DNA of 64,000 bases from Spisula solida (lineage: Eukaryota; Mollusca; Bivalvia; Venerida; Mactridae), in NCBI GenBank assembly GCA_947247005.1, contig OX365957.1:12744817-12808816 (forward strand). Direction: 5' to 3'. The notes under the pieces were generated by a model, which searched no databases, was not told the origin of the DNA, and saw only the letters and a program-made list of their open reading frames with translations. Shown here in pieces: positions 43,601-55,600 of the stretch. Position numbers and translations under genes: made by a program. Numbering within the stretch: position 1 is the first letter of the stretch; each line of letters opens with the position of its first letter.

Positions 43601-46600
43601 GTAGTTATCATTTATAATTTCCCCCCTTTATGGCTAATTATGCACATGGTTCGAAGTCCATAATGTGTCATTCATTGCGGAGTGAGTATATAGGCTTGCT
43701 TGAAATATCGATTTTTGGGGATGTGGATGGTTCGTTCTATGTCTGACTCTAGTGTGAATGGCTAGGCGATGCCGTGGGTTTCTGTGTGACTTTGGATTGT
43801 CTGTGGCTACAGTATTTTACTTATCACTACAGCAGTTGTTAATTGCCGTGTGGCGGCAGTAAAAAGTATCCCCGTACTTCACTTTAGTGTAGTTATCATT
43901 TATAATTACCTCCCTTTATCATGTTTATGGCTAATTATGCACATAATTCGAAGTTCACAGTGTGTCAGTCATTGCGGAGTGAGTATATAGGTTTGCTTGA
44001 AATATCAATTTTTGGGGATGTGGATGGTTCGTTCTATGTCTTGCGTGGATGGCTAGGCGCTGTCGTCTTTTCTGTGTGGCTTTGGATTGTCTGTGCGCTA
44101 CAGTTTTTATTTATATTCGGGAGTAGCGTCTTCAAATTGGTGATGTGCATATCAAGAAACGAGTAAGAACATTGATGAATACAAAATGCATTTTGTACGT
44201 TATTCTACATTGTGTAACACTGTTTAGTTTAAGTTTCCAATATCAGTTTTGGACTTTCTTCAAAAGACCGTTATATGTGCTAAAAATAGTTTACACAAGT
44301 TAATCTTGAAACTTACTTAATATTTACTTTCGTTGTAATTTTACAATTTGATGGTTATGTTCATGTTATGCATACACAATCAATACAAATGTTATTGATA
44401 AACATTTCTACCAATGAAAACAAATAAGTCAACAAATGCTACTCAAACATTGTTCCCCCATTTCGTCTTTCCGTGCATGCCGAAAAGTATTGATTTATCT
44501 AATTAATTTGAGAGTGTCTGACAATGCTAGTGATATGCCTTCGTGTAAATGGTTAACACTTTCGTAAATGATCAAATGTTGCCGTTTGTGCATACATAAC
44601 TGACGTTCTAAAATCAGTTATAATACAGAATCATGCCTGGTTTGTAATTTAACAAGAGACTAGCCGAAAAGATTTCGTATTCACCTTGCAATTGTGGCTA
44701 ATTATCTATGACATCTTTATCATTATCAAATAAACATCTGGTCAAAAATTCTAAACATGTATAGCTGGTATTTTTTGCAGAGCATAGCGTTTATTTACCA
44801 TGAAGCTTTTTGCTGAAATATGGCAGGATATGAGTGCCTCCATCCATATTGGAACCCGAATCGCCATATTAGTCGACAAGCGCGTTAACTACTGAGCTAC
44901 GTTGTGTTTATTTCATATGTTACAGGTTGCAGTCATGACATAGATGTGTCGGTGTTAGAGGATACTAAATGCTATGTTGAAGACAGTTGCTCGAAATTCA
45001 CGTGCTGTTCACGTGTCGAGTTCCTTCAGACTTCCATAAAAACATCACTTGACATTAATCCTTGCACTCAAATACTGACTCTGGAAATTGAAAAGATACA
45101 ACGGAAAATTCCACTAGGCAATTACGTCTGGGGTGAGTAATATTGCTCTCGGACAACTAAAAGTATGCTAGCAACGAACAAAGCAATATTATCACAGCAT
45201 GAAATGTGCATGTATTTGTTTATTTGTGTTTTTGTATTACAAATAAAATAAAATCTGTATTTAAGATATTCAAGAAAAGAAATGAATGGGTTGGTAACCC
45301 AAAGATAGTCGTCTCACGTGTATCGGTAAAAGGTGCAATTCACCTGGATACGGTTTTATCAAAGCACTTACGAAAATCTTAAAGTTAAGATCAAATTTCA
45401 ATTGTTTATAATTCATTCACAACTGTGAATTGGTGTTTGATATCGTTTGTAGGAGTTCATTTACTGAATTATTATTAGTATAACAACTCCATTTAGCACA
45501 CTTTATAACTGTAAACAAATTATAACGAATTTAAATTTGATGTAAGTTTATGTTTTCCGTAAGTGCTTTGATAAAACAGTACACTGGAACGTAAAATAAC
45601 CAATGCCGTCTATTCTGAAGGAGCTAGAGTAGCACACAAGATTCCTTGTATCATGTTAGCTTTCTGTATCAAACTTCGAAGGCGGTGGTCATTTGTCCAT
45701 TATAGTCATGGAAAGCAGATAATCATGTACTTTAGACTGCCTGAGTTGAACGCATAAAGCAGCATAACAACAACACATTAATACATGTACATATGCATAC
45801 GTTGACTAATTTCCTGATTCAATGATAGTCATATGACTGTTTACTGCTTGTAGGTACAACACAATCATTCTTTATAGAGGGTGTATTGCAGATGAGGTAA
45901 GTGATGAATATGTATCATGTAACAAGTTTGTCGGACCAGAATATAGCAGTATAATACATTTCGAAAACCTAAGTTCAATGTTTAGACTGACAACTAACAT
46001 TATGGTATTCCTATTTTTTGCCTCTTTGGTGTTATCTTGGTTTAGCAATCAGTTCCTAAATGACCACTTTTGATTTTGAAGTGATATGTCATTGTTCACA
46101 TAGAACAACAATGTTAATAACTAAAATAATGCACTTACTTACATGTAGTACATGAAGTTCAAGTTTCATTGATATGGTTATTTTTAATTTAGGTACACAA
46201 TACAGGACTTACCCTTGAAGAAAGCTTATTTGATAGATCTGGATTTCTCGGTCTGTTTAGAAAATAATTGGTGTACATTGTACACTGAACTTTTGGGAAA
46301 GTCAGTTGTGCCGTATAAAGTGTGTTCCACAGATATAATATACACTGAACAAGGTAAGACCACAGTTCTGTTTTCAGTTTAAGAATCTGCTCATTCACAA
46401 CAGCATGCAAAATACAAGATAGACATGTCAGCGATGTCCTCAGAATTGAAGGGAAACCCTGTCGTTCCTGATACACCATACACTATGGACATATAGTCTT
46501 TGAACACGTGATGTTATCATTTCTAATCACTAAGAACAGAAATGGTTTACCTAATAGTATGTTCAATTAAGTATGCCGGTTTGTCTTGACTGGTAAATGA

Positions 46601-49600
46601 CCCATGTTGACTGACTGTGACATGTATCACAAGTTGTTATTCGGCGGCCGTGGGAACATTAATTTGTAGCATAGGATTGCACTAGCACTTGCCTCAAACT
46701 CAACCTGAGTTGCTATTGTTAGACTATCGAGTACTTTTGCAAATAGATATGTATATTAATTCAATTTGTAGATTTTTCATTGAGTGATTGGTTGGCTGAA
46801 CGGAATTTGTTATCAGTTGATGATCTTGATGACTTGCAAATGGAAGAGATGGAGACAGATCTTGGATTACATTACTACCTAACTAAAACTGATTGTGTCC
46901 TGGAACAACAAGATGATGCTTTAGGTAAATACTGTGGTTGTAGCATAATGAACTATCATAATGGGTACTGGTGGTTTCCGGCCACTGGAAGTGATATATG
47001 TCGACTGCTTTGAATATGATGCTTAAAATTAACTGATTTCTCTCCAGACATATCCAAAGCAACGTCTGTTAAATATAATATGACATGTAGTCCCAAGTTT
47101 AAAAAATTGAGTGATATACGTATAATGCCATCGGTGGCTTAAATGTGGTGTAGATAGTGCATTGTATGCAAAGTTAAATGTTGTTCCCATGGTGTAATAC
47201 AAGTTAATTCTTTACAAACGGTATAATTGTATAAAAGATTAGATCCCGCTATATTGTACATTTATATACACTACAAATACTACAATGATCTGAGTATAGC
47301 ATTACACATTTACAGATTGCATGCCGGATATTGTGGATGACCCCAGTGTGTGTAGCTTCCGAACCAACTGTGGCAATGTACACTGTTGTATAGAATCAGC
47401 TACATTACAGAAGACATTGACATTTGAATTTGTGCTCGATCATTGCAACAGTGTAATAGAATTTGGAATTGAGTTGTTCAAGACTAAAGTATCCCTATTG
47501 GAGTATAGCTTTGGTGAGTATAATCAATAGCACGGTAAATAAGTGAGGGTACAGTTAATAAACAGCAACATACATGGGCTTGTGAAACCGTAAACATGCA
47601 CACACATGTATTGACACATTTATACATATATGGTTTATGTAAATAATGCATGTGTTCCCAGAATGCATCGGTACATTTTGCCCTTTTATGTTTGACGGTG
47701 TTTATGATGTACACATATACAAATCTACTGCCTTATCAAACGTGTAAGATGAACTAATACCATGCACCTTGAGGAATACATGTTGTTAACTAAAGTATTA
47801 TATATTTTTCAGGAAAGACACATCGTTTGTCATTGTATGGTGCCTTGCGCTTGGAGTAAGTTTAATATTTTATATTATAATCAGGGGTGTCAAGTTTCCT
47901 GATTTTTCTTGAATTCCTGATTGAATAAAAAACTGTATTTACGGACAAAATAAAAGTTATTCGATGACAATATCTCAATAAATGTTAAAGTGATTGAAGA
48001 TTAAATCTGCTGAATGCCGTTTTAATTATATACGGAAACAATGATGTTGAAGGCCTATGGTTTGGCAAAAACGGTTGGCCGCAAAAGATATTCAGGAATT
48101 TTAATTTAGCTCTATTTTCACCCTTGTATAATGCATTGCAAGGCAATGCCAGCTATGGCTCTATTTTTAGCGTATTTTGTCTCACTGTATTTGCTTTTAC
48201 TGAGTCAACGGACCAACTTGATGAAGAGAAGCTTGATACTGAAGACAAGCTTGATACTGAAGACAAATTTAATTGAAGCGTACATGTAAACTCTATTATG
48301 AACTGTCAATAGAAGGATCACATTTTTGTGGAGCTTATGTTTGCAAATCTATATAATCTGTGGTATATGTAGTTGTTAAAACATGTTGCAGCGATGGGTA
48401 TATTTGTATATTTCTTTTTTTGCTGAAACAAATATTCAACAGTTGAGATAAAAAATGTGTTTTAAAATTTTCTTTTTGTTCTTGTTTTTACAGATTTGAA
48501 ATAGAATATTTGGAGTTTTCTCATAAATACATTTTGTCATTGAGCATAAGTGAATGCTACGAGTCCAATGGTGATTGTGCTAATACTCAGATTGTCCTCA
48601 ACTCAAAGATGATTGATGCTCCAAACTGTCCATTAAATACGGCCTTCCAGATTGAAGGTTAATATTATTACAATTAATAACAATTAAATTGTGTTTGATT
48701 TTGATAATATGTTTTACAAGTTTTAAAAAGTGTACTGCATACAAGGAGCTTTTCCAACTTAACCATTACAGTAAACAAGCTAATATTCCAAAAAACTTCA
48801 CAATTGATCACCAACTTACGTATTATTTCTCAATCACCCCTCATAAAGATATGTACATAACACCCGTAAGGGTAATGATAGTTTGATTGAACTTATGTCC
48901 GTGTACTTGTGTCCATGTGCTAAACTAGACATTAATTTCCACAAGGTATCGTTATGTCACTTGTTGGTATCTCTTCGCAGCATTTTGAGTGATATTAAGT
49001 GCATGTTTGATGTTTAAAGTATCCATTGCTTTTAGTGTCCTGTCAGAGACTCTATTTCGTACAAAATGTATATGCTACATGTACATATATGTTACAGACT
49101 TTTCGTTAGCAACGTGGAAAGAAGCTCACACGATTTCATCCACTGCCTTCTTGTCTGAGAAGGACAGTTACCTGCTTCTAAGAGATTTGGGTATTAGTCA
49201 GTATAAACTTGAAGGAAGCTGTACTACATCTTCGACCGGTTGGACTTCAGGTGAATTATCCAATTGAATGCATTTAAGCAAAAACTAATCTAAAATGTTT
49301 GAAAATTGTTATACACGTTGCATGAGAATTTTAACAATTTCCATCGCTGCGCTTATTATACTTTAATATGATAGTTAACTTATATTGGCATAGCATACAT
49401 GTATACTTCAAACCACATTATTCTTGTGTATTAAGCTGTGTATGTTTGTACATTATGAAAACTTGTTTTTATATACTGAAACATGTGTTCTCAACGCCTT
49501 TCTGTATGGTTCCAAACAGTTGTGTACTGGTCAATTTGATACTTATACTTCATACTTCAAAGACTGGAATTGTATTTTGTGGTTCCAATAATTATTTATA

Positions 49601-52600
49601 TAATATACACGTAGATCTACAAGCGTGAACATACTGTGGTAGGTTGAAAAACAGATGAGGAGCAAATCATAACAAACAATTGTGCATTATGTTATTGAAA
49701 TTACATTTGTGTATTTTATTATAGAATATTGTTATTTTCAGACTGTCCTGTGAATATCACTTTACCAGACATTACAAGTACTTACCCTAATATAGCATGT
49801 CATCTATCAAGTTCCTGTCTCGATGTACAATGTTGTTTGGAAAGTTATGATCTTGGAACATCTTTCACATTAGATTTTCATATCAACACTTGTGAATCTT
49901 ACATTCGTATTGGAGTCGATAAATGGCAACATGAAATAAGATTTGATGATCTTGAAACAGGTAAAATACTATCTACAATTTTTTGTATCATAAACGAGTC
50001 ATCGTATAGATGTTTTTAAGTACTTTGTCGTAATATTTCATATACATGTCATGTGTTTAACCTATCAATTACATCATTTTATTTCATTGATTTAGAATGT
50101 TGATTATGCTCCCCGAAAATTCGGGGGAGCATATAGTTGCCGCTTTGTCCGTCCGTCAGTCCGTCCGTCCGTCATTCCGTCCGATATTTTTGTCCGGATC
50201 CTAACTCTAAAAGTATGTGAGGTATCATCATGAAACTTCATAGGTGGATATATCTCAATGAGTAGAAGTACAGTGCTCAAGAACCACAACTCTACATAAC
50301 CTATTTTTGGAGTTATTGCCCTTTTTTCATACTTAGCTTTTGTCCGGAGCCTAACTCAAAAAGTATGTGAGGTATCATCATGAAACTTCATAGGTGGATA
50401 TATCTCAATGAGTAGAAGTGTAGTGCTCAAGAACCACAACTCTACATAACCTATTTTTGGAGTTATTGCCCTTTTTATTTTTCATACTTTATTCATACTT
50501 AATACTTGTCCGGGCCATAACCCAAACAGTATTTGAGATATTAATTTGAAACTTCATTGGTGAATATATCTCATTGAATGGCAGTGCAGTGCACAAGAAC
50601 CATGACTCTCCATCGCATATTTGTTTAGTTATTTCCCTTTGTAATCTCATTGAGGGAAAGTGCAATGGCTAAGAACCATAACTCTCTTTTGCATATTCTG
50701 GAGTATTTTTTCTGTGACAAACATACCACGGGGAGCATCACCCGTCACTGACGGCTCTTGTTGTTTATGTTACACCGTTACATATCTCAGATAGTTTTTG
50801 AATTATATTTACAGATTTTCCAACAGTAGCCAGCTTGAATGGACTGTTACGTCTAGAGTGAGTTGAGCCAACGTGTCGATATTTATTATATTATAAAGAT
50901 CATGTAAAGTCAATTTACATAATATACCTGTGCAATTGACTAAATTGAATCACTTGCTTGTATAATTTTCTGATCAATCCTTTTTGCTTATTGGAGTTAT
51001 TATATTGTCCATAATACTAAAAGAACTTGTTTACTTTTAATTCAAAACGTAATAATAAAACGGACACAAAGGCACAACAAAGAACGCACAGGTTACCAGC
51101 ACAAGTCAGTGACTAGGACAACATAAATATGAAATAGAAATCAAAATAGGCAACTGAATACATTGTAGCTACAAAGTCTTACCTACATGTGTAAATTTGG
51201 TCCAACACAAAAGTAAATCAGTTTTACAATACTGTGGACTGTACTCGGCCACATTTGTGTACATGTACATGTATGTGCATTAGAATAGCATGAAGCAGTA
51301 TTTACATTTTGTAGATTCAAGGTGAAGGAAAAGAACTTTCCACCTGCATATTCGACATATTTGAAAGTACTGCTGTGTTTAGAGAGTGGCGGAATGTGTG
51401 AAGTTGACGTAACTTTGTTAAATGACGTAGAATTACAGAAGTCCTCTTGTTTCTATAATGAGTCATTCGTCCAAGAAGGTAATCATGGTCACAAATGATC
51501 GATACCATCTTTTCAAAGCTTTTTTGAAAGTCCTTCTAAAAATCAGAAATATTAAAGATCATAGTTAATTTATTAATTTTATTTGTCACTGTGTCTCGGA
51601 CAATACTTTGGTTGTGTTACTCTTAACTTTGATAGTTCTTATGACAAAATGGCACTCAGTCTATTAGATACAACTGTACATGTACAATCTTTTTTGTAGA
51701 TTTTTCACTGAACGATTGGATGGTAACAACAGGAATTTCATCTACATCTGACATGACATTTGTAACCAGAGACAAACTTATATCTACCTTAGATATTGCA
51801 TACTTGCTCAGATCGAACGAATGTAGCCCCAGTGATGTAGAATTAGATCTAGGTTTGTTAATTAAATAATTAATTTGCAGATCTACAGTTTTCTATTTTT
51901 GACTGAAGTATCAATTGAAATCAATGCATACTAGTAAGTCAGACTCCAGATATACGTCACGACGCGTTATGATAATTTAACACGTTTTTGTCATCAGTAA
52001 AGCTGAATAATTTAATGCTATTATTTGAGTCAAGTTCTAAATTCTGAAATTATGAAGGCCTTTAATTAAATAAACAAAATGTAGAACATGATAGCTAATG
52101 CATACATTGTGTGTGTATTGTACAAATATGATATGTTTCTGTTGATGAATATTCTACAGATATGGATGTAATGGATCTAGCATATACAAATGACGACAGT
52201 ACATGTGCCAAGTCGACCTCTGGATTGCATATCGCATGTTGCCTGTTTACAAGTATTCTTGGTCGATACTTCTGGGCAGAATTTAATTTAGAACCTTGCA
52301 ATTATACACTAGCTGCTCAAGTTGAAAATGCAAAATATGAAACCAGTCTACTGAATTATGAATGGGGTGAGTTGTTTTGCAATTGTACTAACATCTCTAA
52401 AGTCACAAAAGTTATATATCCAAAAGTAATGTCACTGGTGCTGTTAAATCGTGCATACAGTAAATAAAACAACGAAATTGTACACGTAGCTACAATAATC
52501 TATTTCCAATATAATGACCAAATTTGATTTGTTATTGAGATATACGTGTACATAGGAAGCCTACTAACGGACATCGCCGCAAGCCAATGACGTCAACGAC

Positions 52601-55600
52601 GTCGTAAACAAAAGTTGATGTTACTTACATCATTCCTATTCAAAGTACATGTATCATAATTGATGTTCTATACAGCGATCATGTCTGTTCACCCACTTTT
52701 TAAACACATTTACATACTACAGTCTTTATGTAGTGAGGAAAACACATTGTTATGGGAATGTCTTGATTCAGGGTCATAGAAATACACCCATGTCTCATCG
52801 ACTGTAATAATACGCGGGAAAAAATAACGTCATTTTCGTGTGCAACGACATGACGTTAGTGGTATATTTGGAATGTCTATATAATGCTATTTGAATATTC
52901 AAACAATATGACACAAATGAAATTATTGAGAATTGAATTTCTATACATTTTGATATAAATTTTATTGACGTACACCAACAAATAAACTCACCAACGGAAC
53001 AGTGACATTACTTTTGGATCTACCCACGTATATATATACATAATATGTATAATATTATCAATTTATTATAACACAAGAATAATACTCACAATACCGACAT
53101 AACTTACAAGCACATGTCGAAGGGACAACTACAAAAGTGAATAAGAAACAAGTAACTGAAAAGCTGCAAGGCAAAATGGCAAACATAAGCAAAAGTTATA
53201 TTATTATCAAATTGTAATAAATTGGTAAAATTCCAGCTCTCTCTAACCACTGAAACTTGAAAGCGGCTTGATAAAATCAAATGCATAACGTGTAAGCTTG
53301 AATCTATTGTAGGTCATTCACATGTCCTTTCACTCAAGGGATTGGTCGAGCTCAGGTTAGTATTGTGTTGATGCATCATACAACGCCATTGTAGTATTGT
53401 AACATTCATGAACCTCAGCGTTTGTATTGGTGCCTCAATTAAAGCAAGATATACTTCTTATCTCATATTTTCACTGATATAGATCTATAAATGATATATA
53501 TGATTAATACACAGTACAGTTCACTTATTCAAATACTTGTCAGCATACAAGTTTTCTTCGAAGCATTGATTGTTTTTCGTTTGAGCATGTTTAGTTGGCG
53601 TTAGGTAGTTTTTTTTAAATACTTTTTATAATTTGAAGAAGGCGTGTATGCCAAACCGTAATTACATGAGTGAACTTGACTGTACACAAATCTTATAGAC
53701 AAGAGGAACTACGCGATGTACGTTATTTGTGAAACTGAATTTGTCTTTTTAACTTGTAATATCGTATGTTCGAATGAGTTTTTGTGTCATTATGTCTTCA
53801 TTAATCCCCCGCCACGAAGTGGGAGGGATTATAGGAATAGTCTCCGTGCGTGCGTGCGTTCGGGCGTCCGTCCGTAACAAAACGTGTCCGCTCTCTAACT
53901 TGTTCATGCCTTGGTCAAATTCCATGAAACTCTTACCAAATGTGTAACTAATAAGGATGACGTGCAGAACCCATAATTTATCCCAACCATGCCGGTTCAA
54001 TGTCAAGGTCACAGTTCAATGTCAAAAGTTTAAATCTTACATTTTATGTCCGCTCTTTAACTTTTTAATGACTGGGTTGTATTGCATGAAACTCGTACCA
54101 CAAGAATTACTAATAAAGCCGACATGCAGAACCAACAGTTCAACCATGCGGGATTACATTTCGTGTCCACTCCATAGCTCCATAAATGCCGGTTCAAGGG
54201 CAAGGGCAATATCACAGTTAAACGGTCAAATGTTTAACCTTACATTTCCCATCCACTCTTTAATTTTTCAACGACTGGGCCAAATTGCATGAACTCATAG
54301 CAAATGTGTAACTTATTGGACAATGTCACTGTTCATTAATGCGGCGGCGATTTATAGCCGTCTTTTGAACTGCCTGTTTGTAATTTGAATACATTTACTT
54401 CAAAACTTTATTTTTGTTTGCAAAAATAGTCTAAGAGATCTTTAGCACGCCATGTTTTTGTTTCAGTTTTATGATCAACAATGTTTTAGTGGATCAAGAA
54501 TTTATCGTGGATGCTGATGTCAAAGTGTGTTATGAGGCATCGGGACCGTGTGAGCAGGAACTTGTCATTGCTGCAAATGATAAGATAGGTTATCCTCGCT
54601 GTGACAATGTTACTGGTATCGATGGACGTGAACCATACAATGGTGTGTGAATTCTTATAAAATTACTAGTGTCCAAATGGCTTATGATTACTTTTGTTGT
54701 ATCTAATGAATATACTGTAGAATCTGGAACATAAGTGCATACGCTTATAATGATTTAGTGACGTTTCACATGTCTTATACTTTAGCCAAATAAAATGCGC
54801 TTATTTTATATGCGCGTGATCATTTTTATATGCGCCTATAGACTAATCATATGCGCATATTTTTTTTTATTTTAAAAACTAATAGTGAGAAAACGAAATT
54901 TCACCACAGTAAGATTTCCATTCAATCGGCGTTATTTCCATATTTTGTCACAGATTTGCACACTAAATATATTTGTAATAGACTTACACCAGGATGGGAC
55001 ACTTAATTAAACACTAAAACAATTTGTCTTGTAAGTAAATTTGTCTAGACTAATTTTCTATTTAAAAAGTATGATTATCGTACGAGATTAGCGATTTACC
55101 ATACAATACAATGTGACAATCGTTTAATAAACACCTTCGGTTATTCAACATGTAAGATCACTTGTTGCCTGTACACATGTTCAACAATTATTAATGTATG
55201 CATAACGTTGTTAATTACGTCTATAAGATGCTTATGCTGTCTGTTTACCAGTAATCGTAAAAAAAACAAATATGCGCCTACTGTCAAGACGGTACTCCGA
55301 CAAGGATATGGACTGACGGTATGGCCGTATGCGCTTACTTTTGATTTGCTCTAATATTCAAATATGTGCTTAAATTGTATTTCCAGATTATACAGTATTA
55401 TCAATGAAAGTTTTCTACATTTGCATACTTTTTTTCCCACTAATTTTAACTGCATACGACCCCGCATCCAAAAGTTTGGATAGAATACAAGCTGTCCATA
55501 ATTTGATCGTGGACTACACTTATTTACATGTTCAAGAACAAAACTATTTTTGAAAAATGCCAAACTACTATCCTTTCTCCATCAATCTTAATTTTTGACA

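Noticed and set aside
48121..48290. Small frame with KLDTEDKLDTED repeats
   Set aside because: Caused by three 18-bp direct repeats in an intron; another frame is also open and there is no splice-site support.
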